Shown: in pieces, positions 1-11,054 of the stretch
How the letters are laid out: each line of letters opens with the position of its first letter
Position numbering within the stretch: position 1 is the first letter of the stretch
Assembly (NCBI GenBank): GCA_903772945.1
Contig: CAICTM010000094.1
Location: 1-64,000, forward strand
Reading direction: 5' to 3'
Source of the DNA: Seminavis robusta
Taxonomy: Eukaryota > Bacillariophyta > Bacillariophyceae > Naviculales > Naviculaceae
DNA length: 64,000 nt
Position numbers and translations under genes: made by a program
Notes under the pieces: model-generated
Seen by the model: the letters and a program-made list of their open reading frames with translations, nothing else
Database searches by the model: none
Told to the model about the DNA's origin: nothing

Positions 1-966
1 GTGAGTGCTCATGTAATCAACCAAAGGGTAGCTTGTTGAATGCCTTATAAAATAGTACTTGCATGTATGTTTAATGGCTTGTGTAGTAGTGTAATGCGTT
101 TTCCTGCTCCTCCCAGGTACAAGGTAGGTGTGATGATAGTGGCAAGATGTGGTGACGTTCCACTGCTCCTTGTGTTGTGCAGTGCGCTTGGGCTGCCTGG
201 TTGCGTGATATCTGTGCAGATGTGTTGAGACGACCCAGGCCAGCAGAGAAAGAAAAGTAGAAGGTACATCAGTTACTTAAGGATAGCAGGGTCTGGTTTC
301 TTATTCCGCACTCAAGACCTTCTCGATGGGGATACCGGTACCACGGATTCGTGAAGAATTGACCACAGAGGCTCCTCTCAGAAATTCGAGGCCTCTCTCA
401 GAAATTCGAGGGTCTCTCTCAAAAATTGGAGTTGCACCGTAGAGCTCTGGTACAGATTCTACTAAGCCACAAATCCGAACTCAGGCCCAAAATCTGAGGG
501 CGTCGCGCGCCGGGCGACACGGTGGGTTGGCAAAAACGTTCCAGAATTCCAAAAAGATATCTGTGTAGCAATGTACCAGAGCTCTACAGCCTGAATTTCT
601 AAGAGAGCCCTCGAATTCTTGAGAGGACCCCTCGAATTCCTGAGAGAAGGCCTTTGCGGTCAATTCTTCCCGAATCCGTAGTATTGCAAATAAGCAATTC
701 CACTGCACCAATAGCTTGTAGGTCGCTCCTTTCCATTGAGATCTTGATTCAACAGTTCCAATGCGCCAACTTGTAGGTCCTCGCCCCATTCCGTCGTCAG
801 ATACTCTATGATATTTGTGATGTGGACAACAAAACTATGGTGCTGGTTAAATGTTCCAGAAGCAAGCTAATGGAGGAGAAAAGAGGCAAGTCTGAGTGCG
901 TTAATAAGGAGGTACACCTACCTTTCAGTCTTATATGTTCGTGACTCATTTATCACTCGATAATAA
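1..966. other. Intergenic DNA left of the Copia element
   Basis: No convincing coding sequence is seen; the ORFs here are short and overlap on both strands without recognisable motifs. The stretch holds one foldback repeat (345-677), listed separately. The last five bases (AATAA, 962-966) are the left target-site duplication of the Copia element. Confidence 0.6.
345..677. repeat. Foldback repeat with ~115-bp inverted arms
   Basis: The left arm (345-460) and right arm (565-677) are imperfect reverse complements, from GGATTC and the AAGAATTGACC block through to the shared GTAGAGCTCTGGTACA block. Inside each arm a ~20-bp unit built on CTCTCAGAAATTCGAGG is repeated about three times. The ~100-bp loop is GC-rich. 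No transposase is present, so this is either a MITE-like foldback element or a structural hairpin. The arms are seen directly; the mobile origin is inference. Confidence 0.7.
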
Positions 967-1223
967 TGTTGATCTGGCACCTGGGCCCTTAAGTCTTTAA
1001 GTCCCATAGCCAGATCCCAATCACTATCAAGATGTCAGCAAGACTGAAAGTAAGCTCACCTGGCTTGTGGGATCCACTAGCCAGTAAAAGCGGTTGAGAG
1101 TTGGCACTTCCTGGCAGAGCCTGTGTGCTCCAGGCTGGGGACAACTAGCTAGAACTTGCTCATAATTGTTAATAACAAATCTTACTAACTAATTCTTCAC
1201 TAGGCTCCCTGCCTGGATCAACA
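967..1223 (+). repeat. 5' LTR of Copia element
   Basis: 257 bp beginning TGTTGATC and ending GATCAACA, so the LTR has an 8-bp terminal inverted repeat around the canonical TG..CA ends. It matches the copy at 6091-6347 except for four substitutions and no indels. Confidence 0.95.
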
Positions 1224-1332
1224 GTTATTAACAATCCTGTATCCACAGACGAACTCTCGCAACCACCGCGAAGAGCAACAGCCATAGCACACCGCTCCAA
1301 GCTGCCGTCCACCCTCCCCAACAACATCCAAG

Positions 1333-2421
1333 ATGTCTTCTTTTGTAGCACTCGACCAGTTCTGCACTACCACACTCACCGCCATTCCCCCTGAGGAAAA
1401 GCCCACTTACAACAGCCTCAAAATCATCCACCAAGAGCTCAATGCCAATGCCATGGCCATCAACTCCACCCTAGGAGGAGGCCACTATGGTCACTTGGCC
1501 CTAGTCATCCCTGAAGCCACCTACGATGCTCTACCACATACCGTACCCTGGCAGAATCCAGCCCATCCAGGAGCCGCTCCCAACCCAGGAGTGGCACCAA
1601 CCGGCCCACAGATTACGGAAGCCAACCGTGTGTATGCAGCAGCAGAAACAAAATTCCACATCTACAAAGCTACTGAGGTTGCACTCAAAAAGCAGCTCCT
1701 CGAGGCCGTCCCAGACACTTTCACCAAGACATTGAAACATGAGATGTACGGTTATGCACAAACTACAGTGCTAGCCGTACTCACGCATTTAGACACCACC
1801 TATGGATCCGTCGACGCAGAAGATCTCAATGCAAACATGCTCCGAATGGAAGCAAACTGGAGCCCCAGCCAACCAATCAAAGATCTTTACAATCAGATCA
1901 AGGATGCCCAGAAATTTGCGGCTGATCACGACCCCATCACGGACAAACTAGCTGTTAGATCAGCAATCAAGAATCTAGAGAAGAGCGGTGTCTTCACTGA
2001 CGCCCTCAAAGATTGGAGGAAAATGACAACAGCCGAACAAGAATCGTTCGTGAACCTCGAGTCGCACTTCACTGCCGCTGATAAGGAGCGCCGCCGCGTA
2101 TTGACAACCAAGGAAATGGGATATGCCAACAAAGCCACGGAATTGGACAACACCACCAACCGTCACATGGCAGCCAAGGCCAATGACACCGAAGGCGACC
2201 CGATGTACTACTGTTGGTCCCACGGATTGGGCCCAAACAGCAAGCACACCAGTGCAACTTGCTCCAAAAAACTACCTGGACATTGCGACAAAGCTAACCA
2301 AAGCAACATGCTAGGTGGCTGTTGCGTCATCAGACGCCGAGACGGAGAAAAAGCAGTCTATCGTCGCCCCCAACGCCCCAACCGTGATGGCAGTGAGAAC
2401 CAACCACCAGCTGGCCAGTAG
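1333..2421 (+). CDS. Copia Gag-like polyprotein
   Basis: Intact 362-codon ORF starting 109 bp after the 5' LTR. The N-terminal ~280 residues look like a Copia-type Gag capsid (UBN2/retrotran_gag-like, alpha-helical, ending with HMAAKAN). Near residue 295 a Cys/His cluster (YYCWSHG, HTSATC, GHCDKA, followed by NMLGG) resembles the zinc-knuckle region of diatom and oomycete Copia Gag. The protein would package element RNA in cytoplasmic particles. The stop TAG at 2419 is in the same frame as the protease region downstream, with a second in-frame stop TAA at 2503, so Gag and Pol probably came from one continuous ORF. It is the only undamaged coding part of the element. Confidence 0.85.
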   Translation: MSSFVALDQFCTTTLTAIPPEEKPTYNSLKIIHQELNANAMAINSTLGGGHYGHLALVIPEATYDALPHTVPWQNPAHPGAAPNPGVAPTGPQITEANRVYAAAETKFHIYKATEVALKKQLLEAVPDTFTKTLKHEMYGYAQTTVLAVLTHLDTTYGSVDAEDLNANMLRMEANWSPSQPIKDLYNQIKDAQKFAADHDPITDKLAVRSAIKNLEKSGVFTDALKDWRKMTTAEQESFVNLESHFTAADKERRRVLTTKEMGYANKATELDNTTNRHMAAKANDTEGDPMYYCWSHGLGPNSKHTSATCSKKLPGHCDKANQSNMLGGCCVIRRRDGEKAVYRRPQRPNRDGSENQPPAGQ

Positions 2422-2505
2422 GAAAGACGGGAGCCATTCAACAAAGTATTACAAAAAGCAAACCGATCTACAGTAGCGCTTAAAAACCAAACTATAGATA
2501 AGTAA

Positions 2506-5500
2506 ATAGCAGAACAAATACCATCGAAAGGTCCCTCGCAATCAATAGACGATTCAAAAGAACAGTCCCAACCAGAAGCCTCCCCATTAGTCGCTGACAC
2601 AGGCAGTACAGGACACTTCTTGTCGACAGAGTTCATCGCAATCAATAACGAAAACATAATCAATATCAAACTAACGGACAACCCAATCCGGGTCACACTC
2701 CCAGACAATACTGTCATTACATCGACACATCTATGTCATCTCGACCTACCCAACCTACCCAAAGAAGCCACGAAAGCACATCTGTTCCCGGCATTGGGAA
2801 CCACATCCCTCCTATCCATCGGCAAACTCTGTGATGCAGGATGCGAGGCAATCTTCCGAGCACACGAGTGCCTCATATCATTCGTGGGAGATGTAATCCT
2901 ACAGGGAATTCGAAACATCTCCACTAACAAACTATGGGAAATCAATCTCGACCCAACCATCAAACAGCAAGCCAACCTAATGGCTACAACACCATCAGCA
3001 ACACCAGCCGATCTAGTGGCATTCGCACATGCAGCATTGTTCTCCCCAGTCATATCGACATTACGAGAAGCTTTAAAAAAGAACTATATTACAAACATCC
3101 AGGCTGTCACTGACAGCACTCAACAAGCACACACCAAACTCCATAGCCACGGCGAAAGGACACCTCAACCAACAACGCCAAGGTATTCAATCTACAAAGA
3201 AAGAACCAGAACCATTGCCACTATTGCCCGAACATGACAATGATTCATTCCCACAACACGAACAAACAACACCAGATAGCCCATACGAACACGCATCCTA
3301 TGCGACAGTATTACAACCCACCGGCAAGTCGTTCTCGGATCAGACAGGACGATTCTTCATACCCTCGAGTACTGGAAACAACTACTTGTTCATCCTATAC
3401 CAAGACCACATCCACGCAGAACCAATGCAAACACGATCGGCCAAAGCCCACGTCAAAGCTTGGACCACAATACACAACAGATTAGTCCATGCAAGACTTC
3501 GCCCACGCCTTCATGTTCTCGACAACGAATGCTCCCAATTGCTCCGCGACCACGTACACGCCGAAGGCATCAGAATTCAAACAACACCAGCTGGAATTCA
3601 CCGACGCAATGCGGCTGAAAAAGCAATCCAAACATACAAGAACCACCTCATAGCAGGACTATGCACAACGGACTCCAACTTTCCCCTCCACCTATGGGAT
3701 CGACTGTACCACAATGCACCATCACACTCAACCTTCTGAGAGGATCACGCATCAATCCAAGCCTATCCGCATATGCACAGGTTTTTGGCCAGTTCGACTT
3801 CACAGCCACCCCGATTGCTCCACCTGGCATTCACGTTGTAGTACATGAAAAACCACACGAAAGAGCCACCTGGGCACCAAAAGGAAAGATGCTGGTACAT
3901 CGGCCCTGAAATGGAAGCATACCGCTGTTTTCGAACCTGGATTTGGGAAACACAGCGTGAATGAAAGGCAGACACCTTAGCCTGGTTTCCCCAACGCGTA
4001 CAAATGCCCTTCCCCACACCACTTGACATGGCCATAGGAGGCATTCGAGACATAGCCACAGCTTTAACCAAGCCAACAACAAACCCAGCATCCCAAACAC
4101 TCACCGAAAGCGAAGCGGCCACACTCTTGGACTTAGCGCGAATCTTCGACAAGCGACTGCACGACCAGCCCCCAGACCACAACGAGACAGGACATGGAAC
4201 CGATAGTCCGGTTCTGAGGGTGGCACAAGCAGAACCAACGTACGAAAAAGCGGCAAAACACCGGAAGCGAACCAAGAAAGACAGCACAACAGAACCAAAA
4301 CAGCCAACAGCTTCCAACGCAACCACCGAACACAGCACCCAGCACCAAGCCAATAAAGCAGTCGACCCAGACACCGGTGTACTCTCCGATTACAAGGTCC
4401 TCAAACAATCATCTGATGGTCACCACTGGATCAATGCATGCTGCAATGAAATAGGACGCCTTGCACAAGGACGACAATCTACAGGACTCAAAGGAACCGA
4501 AACCATTCAATTCATCCGCCACACTGCCATTCCGGCAGGACGCAAAGCAACATACCTCAGAGTCGTATGTGACGATCGCCCACAGAAAGCAGAGATCAGA
4601 TGAGTCAGATTCACAGTCGGAGGAGACCGAATAGAGTACCCATTCGATGTCAGCACCAAAACAGCATCCCTGACAACAGTGAAGATGCATCTCAACAGCG
4701 TCATCTCAACATCAGACGCCAGGTTCATGTCAATCGACATCAAAGATTTCTACTTGAACACACCCATGGAACGACCAGAATACATGAGAATTCCAGTCGA
4801 CTGTATTCCAACAGAAATCATGGAACAGTACCAGCTGCATGGCATGGTACACAATGGATATGTCCTAGTGGAGATAAATCGTGGCATGTATGGACTTCCA
4901 CAGGCAGGACGCATAGCGAACGATGCACTAGTGGAATACCTCACTGCAAATGGCTACAACCAATCCCGACACGTCCATGGACTATTCAAGCACAACGAAC
5001 GGCCCGTAGCATTCACACTAGTCGTTGATGACTTTGGAGTCAAATACGTCGGAAAGGAGAATGCAATGCATCTCATTGACACCCTAGCCAAAGCTTATAA
5101 GATCACGACGGATTGGAATGGCGACCTGTACTGTGGCATACATCTAAAATGGGATTACCAACACGGAACAGTAGACCTATCCATGCCTGAATATGTTCAA
5201 AGAGCCCTACAGCGATTCAATCACCAGCAACCAGACCGACCGCAACACGCCCCACACAAGTGGAACATCCCCCAATATGGCCAAAAAATCCAATACACAG
5301 AACCAGAAGACCAATCTACTCCACTTCCACCATCCGGTATCAAACACATCCAAGAAGTAGTGGGCGTCTTACTGTACTATGCTAGGGCAGTTGACTGCAC
5401 CATGCTAATGGCATTGCTTAGGCGACATTGCGGCGGAACAAACACACGGCACCGAGAAGACACTCCAAGCCGTGGTTATGCTACTCAATTACGCGGCCAC

Positions 5501-6025
5501 ACACCCAGACGCAATCCTACGTTATAAAAAGAGCAACATGATCCTACATCTACACTCGGATGCATCATACTTATCGGCCCCCAAAGCCAGATCACGAGCA
5601 GGTGGCTACTTGTTCCTTAGCAATGGAGACCACGACAATGCGCCCGATAATGGAGCCATACACGTGGAGTCAAGATCATGAAAAACGTCCTCGGTTCAGC
5701 AGCTGAGGCCGAAGTTGGAGCAGCATTCAACAACGCGCAAGAAGCATGCCCTATGCAGCAAACCCTCATCGAGATGGGCCACCCACAACCAGCTACCCCA
5801 ATACAGACAGACAACAAATGTGCAGAAGGAATCCTCAATGGAACCGTCAAGCAGAAGCGATCGAAAGCCATTGACATGAGATTCTACTGGCTAAAAGATA
5901 GAATTGAACAGCAACAATTCACCATCTACTGGAGGCCAGGAATCACCAACAAAGGAGACTACTTCACCAAGCACCACTCCGCTGCACATCATCGCAGCGA
6001 ACGAGTGAAGTTCCTACATCAATAA
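2506..6025 (+). pseudogene. Copia Pol (protease-integrase-RT-RNase H), broken
   Basis: The protease active site ADTGST lies at 2593-2610, in the same frame as gag. The frame changes near 3215-3237 into the integrase core, where a DDE set is visible (D in DQTGRF, D in VLDNE, E in NAAEKAI). It changes again near 3705-3730 and near 3885, an in-frame stop follows in the integrase tail, and another TGA lies at 4601-4603 inside the RT. The RT palm motif is VVDDFG (near 5021-5040). Further shifts near 5410 and 5680 separate the RNase H part, which keeps DASYLS, SAAEAEVGA and the end-of-pol motif GDYFTKHH. All domains are present but not translatable as one protein. Sequencing indels could explain some shifts; the in-frame stops are harder to explain that way. 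Confidence 0.9.
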
Positions 6026-6090
6026 GCAAAACAGCAACAACACTACAACCACACACGCAACCAATGCTGCCCCGAGATAGTGTGAGGGTG

Positions 6091-6347
6091 TGTTGATCTG
6101 GCACCTGGGCCCTTAAGTCTTTAAGTCCCATAGCCAGATCCCAATCACTATCAAGATGTCAGCAAGACTGAAAATAAGCTCACCTGGCTTGTGGGATCCA
6201 CTAGCCAGCAAAAGCGGTTGAGAGTTGGCACTCCCTGGCAGAGCCTGTGTGCTCCAGGCTGGGGACAACTAGCTAGAACTTGCTCATAATTGTTAATAAC
6301 AAATCTTACTAACTAAATCTTCACTAGGCTCCCTGCCTGGATCAACA
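6091..6347 (+). repeat. 3' LTR of Copia element
   Basis: 257 bp, identical in length to the 5' LTR, with four substitutions relative to it. It is followed directly by AATAA, the right copy of the target-site duplication. Confidence 0.95.
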
Positions 6348-7691
6348 AATAACACGAGTTCTCATCGCAAATCGCTCAAATCAAGATGGCGAAAAGACGC
6401 TGCTAGAAGTTATGTTGTAGTCTATACACTTTACCATTGAACGGACCAATCTACTATTACTACTCTATACATCGGCGGTAGTGGTATCAAGAGAGGTGTA
6501 GGCTACAGAAAGGTTGGACCACTTGAAGATGGGAGACCTATTATCCCGCGATCACACGAGTTCTCGATGGCTGGGGCATCTCCAGTGGTGCCACCGCTTG
6601 TCCATCCTTCTATGTGATATTATAACACTGTCTGACAGCCGCAATATGGCTGAATACATCAAATATCCAACATAGAGGGTATGTTTTGGATGCTTTTTTA
6701 GCGAGTTTTGCTTGTTGTTGCTGCTGATAACCATGCATTCAAGCCGTGCCCTCGCGCTGGAGGTGCGCAGAACACTGAAGTACGAAGTATTTATTAATTT
6801 CTAGAACTCGCACCGTCTGCCCTTCCATCCGAAGGTAGGTGTGCCTCCTTAACTCTGGGTGCATCCACAACACTATGCCTGGCTATCGTTTAGTCTTGGT
6901 ACACTCGTGAATCCACTGCCTGGCAGTAAATCTACTGTAGCTTTGCAGACTTCGTAGCTTGTTGACAGAGCGCCAACGCACCGCGCAAGCAATAGAGAGT
7001 GAAGAGTATGTCTTCTTGGCTCTACAGACGACTGTTGATAGCCCGGATATTCGTTGATGGAGATAGGTATTGTTTTTGTGCAGCTAAGTAGGTGTGCGGC
7101 TGCCAGGCAGTGGATTTGGGCGCGTAGCGCTCCGGTACTAGTTCCACGAAAGGCCACACCAATGCCACAATTTCCCACCATGACGCTTTCGAAATCGTTC
7201 CGTCCATCATTGCCACACAAATCAGCCATGTCTTCCTCAGACAGCGACAATGAAGAGTCTATTGGCACTGCTACTAGAGGCCATCTGAAAAATCCTATGG
7301 GCTTTTTTAGTAGGGTTCAATGTTTTGCTATTGTAGTAGCATGTTTGACTTGGAAATGGATGTTTCGAAATGATGTCGGATGTTTGGCTTCGAAAAATGA
7401 TAGAAAACATCTGGTTCCATGTTTGAATCGTAGGCTGATGAAACATCCGCTCACAATGTGAAACATCATGCGCACCAGCTAGCCCACCAAAATCCATTCG
7501 AAAGGAGGAACAAACAAGGGGACCCCGAACAAACAGTAACAAAATATCCAACGCACTCCCAAATTGACAAAACCACCCCCACATTGGGGTGTGCGCCTAG
7601 TCAGGCATTGGCACTAAATGATAATACCTAACAAGCAGTAATACAAAACAGATGCAATTACTAACAGGCACTATAACATTTCTTTAGAGAG
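6348..7691. other. Intergenic DNA, no gene seen
   Basis: Only short overlapping ORFs on both strands without motifs or codon-like regularity. No repeat or RNA gene was recognised. Confidence 0.5.
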
Positions 7692-9658
7692 CTACAAGAG
7701 AAGAACGTCATTCAAATTCATCAAAACCTTGGAGATAGTACTCTCTGATTCATGAAGAATTGCATCCTCTGGATCTGTACGGGAATGCGAAAGGACAATG
7801 CTACCTTTCGGGAAACCCTGAACCTTGACCTCACCTTTCTCACGATGGACTTGGACCTTGACCTCACCTTTTTCATCGACCTCTGCCTCTGCACCATCCC
7901 ACACATTGGGTCTCCTGCCACGCTCATCAAGGAGCAGCAGAACTCCATCTGAATCACCCTGGTAGATCGTATCGTTCAGATAACTGGATAGGAGGACTGG
8001 CCGTCTACTCATTCCTTCAGGTGTCAGGCAAACATAAATTTGCGCCCTTAGGTTGGTTGCCCTTAGACTTGTGGAGAAGCTACCTGAATGTCAGGCTGTT
8101 GCTGGCATCATTAGGTAGCTCGCTCCCGTGCTGTATGAAAGCCATCTTGTCGTCAGCATCACCAAACTGTGGGTTGGTGATAAAGTTTTAGGAACATCCC
8201 GTGCTCCTGCAACGGCATAAAAACACTGAAGTAGACGTCTTTATCCAGAAGATCGGTTTTGATGTCCTGGGCACAGATGTCAATGTGATAAATGCTGGCA
8301 GGTTCTTGGTAAGGCAAACGTCTTAGAATGGAGGTAGGATGTATCAAAAATTGAAATATGTCACTTTGGCACATTCCTGCCCATCATTGACTTGCAATGC
8401 TCCGCAGCAAATCTGAGGGCATGCCCCTCCAGTCAGTACCTTGTAGCCTTCCTTAACCTCTGCGCCACAGCACTTTCTTTCAATGCTTTCAATGCTGCCT
8501 CTTTATCAGTGTTATCGTCCGCCATATAAAACCTTCAGATCCTTCCTCATCATCTCAATCAAAGAGTTCCCAGTAGGATTATCTGTTTCGCCATTGCAGA
8601 AGAACATGGTATGGTTGTACCCACTTCCTTTTTGGAAAGCAACTCTACCCAAAAACTGGTCGGTGGTAGGGAAACCTTTCACTTTGCTCTCGTAGTAAAT
8701 GGAGAATGTGCTTTGTCGTCTCCAGCCTCAGCATCAGAGAAATGATGAACAAGCATTGGCGACTGATCATCATCACTCATCTTTATCGTATTGCACACGT
8801 GACCTCCCCACTGAAAAACTGTCTTGTTTTTCTCCCAATCAATCTTCTGCCTTTTCATTGGCTTCTCTCCTCCACAACCGGATGCTTGTAGGTCATTCCA
8901 CCACTCACGATGACGATGCACTCATGATCCACTGAATTCGAAAAGAAAGCTGTACCAGTAAGCAGTTTCGCGAAAGTATCCTTCGAGTAGACAGGAACAT
9001 CTTTGTACAACTGATGATACTTCTTCTCCCAGGTTTCATTCAAGCAAAGAGTAAGGTTGTACCGGTAGGGATACCTCACCTTCTTTTCATGGATCCTATT
9101 AACATGGTTATCGACAAGGATCCTCATCAGTCGTTCCTGGACAATCTGTAACCTATGCTGCCCCTTCAAGTTCCTGTTTTTGTTAAGACATTCGTCATAG
9201 AATTTCTGGAAGGCTTTATTGTCCTGTTTGGAAGAGAAACAGAACCCCTGCAGCACAGAGAATAGGCAACCCTTTCTCGCTACCGGGTGGCCTAGGCTGG
9301 CAGACCCTCAAGGCAAAGGTTCCTTTCTTGTCAAAGTGTGGATTGAAGGTAGACCAAACTGGACTGCAATCTCGCAGTACTGGGGGGTGGATTCACCAGG
9401 AGAGTTTAAGATCCCAAGGAAGTCTTCCATTTGCTGCAGGTTATCTGAAAGTTTATCCTCCCCGCACAAGGGCATGTCCTCACCATTGAGAACCTCTTTG
9501 AGATCCAAAAGACAATTGCAGCCTTCTTTTTGACCTTTCTTTTTACCTTTGGCGACACAAGCAGAAGACTCCTGGATCCTTCCCAGAATAGAACCGTGGC
9601 CCAACCTGTTATTGGAGCTTATCTTACTCAGTACTGAAGGATTTGGCGAGTTGTACAA
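7692..9658 (-). pseudogene. Decayed coding remnant of unknown family
   Basis: Reading the minus strand from 9658, one frame stays open for about 800 nt to 8855 apart from a single TGA at 9308-9310. The text is protein-like and rich in charged and aromatic residues (YRYNLTLCLNETWEKKYHQL). The reading then slips frame near 8875 (KPMKRQKIDWEKNKTVFQWG) and again near 8700 (VKGFPTTDQFLGRVAFQKG). Further open segments of similar texture follow at 8374-8159 and 8012-7692. The 8012-7692 segment contains a short repeated EKGEVKVQ unit. I do not recognise the family. It sits between two transposons, so a decayed mobile-element protein is possible, but no transposase motif is visible. Introns rather than frameshifts could account for some breaks. 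Confidence 0.4.
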
Positions 9659-9677
9659 TATTTTGGAGGCAAGTTGG

Positions 9678-9806
9678 CTGTTCAGGCGGTGGACTTGGAA
9701 CTGTATGATACCAAATTATGATCTGTTCAGGCGGTGGACTTTTCGGCTGTTCAGTTGGTGGACTTGGAACTGTATGATACCAAATTATGATCTGTTCAGG
9801 CGGTGG
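9678..9806. repeat. Short tandem duplication (45-bp and 24-bp units)
   Basis: The unit starting CTGTTCAGGCGGTGGACTT occurs at 9678, 9723, 9747 (with one changed pair) and partially at 9792. The first and third copies continue for 45 bp through CCAAATTATGAT; the second is a 24-bp short form. No function is apparent. Confidence 0.8.
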
Positions 9807-10430
9807 GCAACAAGATAGCCGTCATACCGACAATGATCAATCTAGAAGAAATGAGGACCATGATAGAGCTAGACGGCCAAAAACATACATGCAGGGCAGA
9901 AGACGGTCTAAAACTTAGCCTAGGCGCCCTGAGTATGGCGCAAAGCATGTGCAAACATATTCTTAATATAACCCTACATGTAAAACAGCGATGTTGTAGC
10001 CGATCTAGTGTGCGGCCTAGACCAAACGATACTGGTCATCTCCACCGAGTTCCAAAACGAAACTTGCGACTGCATGCCAAAGAAGAAGAGAAACGGCCAG
10101 GCCGAATCGGCAGCCGCTGCAAAAACAAACTGGTCTTATACTGCATTGAATGCATACACACAGGCATGGAAGATGTGGGGGCAACGCAGTAAAACACCAA
10201 AGCCCGTACATACCAACAATGGTATTTGGTACGGCCCCCAGGCCGTACCGGTCCATTTCAGTTTAGTAAAGTTCACACCCTCCGTACTCATTTGCCTGCA
10301 ACGGAGAAAAGCGACTCTTGGGGAAGATCATGTGGGCCCCAAGATACCCCCAGCCTCTGCATGATGTACTCTTGCTGATAAAGATGCCCATCTCAGGTAA
10401 TTCTGTTCCGAGGACCAATCTGTTTCTGCT
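9807..10430. other. Stretch with ambiguous ORFs
   Basis: Two overlapping plus-strand ORFs (9803-10192 and 10008-10364) occupy this stretch. Neither has recognisable motifs and they use different frames, so at most one could be real. It may belong to the same decayed DNA as 7692-9658. Confidence 0.35.
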
Positions 10431-11054
10431 TCAATGTCCTCTATTTTTGCAAATCAAGATCAGCTGATTTAGTGTAGTTAATTTGTTTGACCTTGAAACA
10501 GGATTGGAAGCAAGAAGACGCAACAACCGAGATCCAGATCTGGCTACAATTATCGAGTCAGCTGCAGTCAGTTCCATTGAATCCGAGTAGATGTGCTTTG
10601 AGTTAGTTAGTGAAGGAGATGGGAACAACAATGCATTGCGCGAGAAAGTGCGGGTATCATCAGCTAGTTTGCTTTGAAGTTCTGCAGGGTTGGAGTGTTG
10701 AACTGCAATGTCTAATGCCATAACTTCTGCGTGCCATTTGGCCACCACATCCAAGTTCATAGTACGCTTGGTCCTTCCCTTGTTGATGATTGTTGCTAAA
10801 GTTGGCAGCCGGCGGTAGTCGCTTAGACAGTGCCACAGCCTTGCCCCATTCCTTTTGTCGATCCTCATAAGATACTTTTGGTCGTCTATAATCTTGATTA
10901 GAGCAGCTTTTCCGGCTTCTGAGTTTTCGCTGGTGTCGCTTGAGAAGGTACTTGCCGCCAAAAGCTTGGTGGCTTCAGTAGAGTGCTTCTTCTTGTCGCC
11001 ATTGAAAAGAGCAAGAAGTCTTCGCATTGTCTTTCCTATCTGCGTCGTTTGCAC
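10431..11054 (-). CDS. Hypothetical protein fragment
   Basis: An open frame of about 207 codons with a protein-like, helical composition; it stays open a little further upstream but no ATG was found there, and the first in-frame ATG is near 11027. Segments such as KIIDDQKYLMRIDKRNGA and LPTLATIINKG look like genuine helix-forming coding sequence, possibly of a helical-repeat protein, but I recognise no family. It may be an exon of a larger gene or a remnant. No neighbour helps to define a role. Confidence 0.3.
   Translation of the reverse strand: MQTTQIGKTMRRLLALFNGDKKKHSTEATKLLAASTFSSDTSENSEAGKAALIKIIDDQKYLMRIDKRNGARLWHCLSDYRRLPTLATIINKGRTKRTMNLDVVAKWHAEVMALDIAVQHSNPAELQSKLADDTRTFSRNALLFPSPSLTNSKHIYSDSMELTAADSIIVARSGSRLLRLLASNPVSRSNKLTTLNQLILICKNRGH

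Larger units (their letters stand above)
967..6347 (+). mobile_element. Ty1/Copia LTR retrotransposon, defective
   Basis: Two 257-bp LTRs flank gag- and pol-like sequence, and the element is bounded by a perfect 5-bp duplication AATAA (962-966 and 6348-6352). Domain order is gag, protease, integrase, reverse transcriptase, RNase H, which is the Copia order. Integrase and RT wording resembles the diatom/stramenopile Copia (CoDi) group. The LTRs differ at 4 of 257 positions, suggesting a fairly recent insertion, yet pol carries several stops and frameshifts, so this copy could move only with help from another element. A short purine-rich tract just before 6091 may be the polypurine tract; no clear primer-binding site was recognised after 1223. 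Confidence 0.95.
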
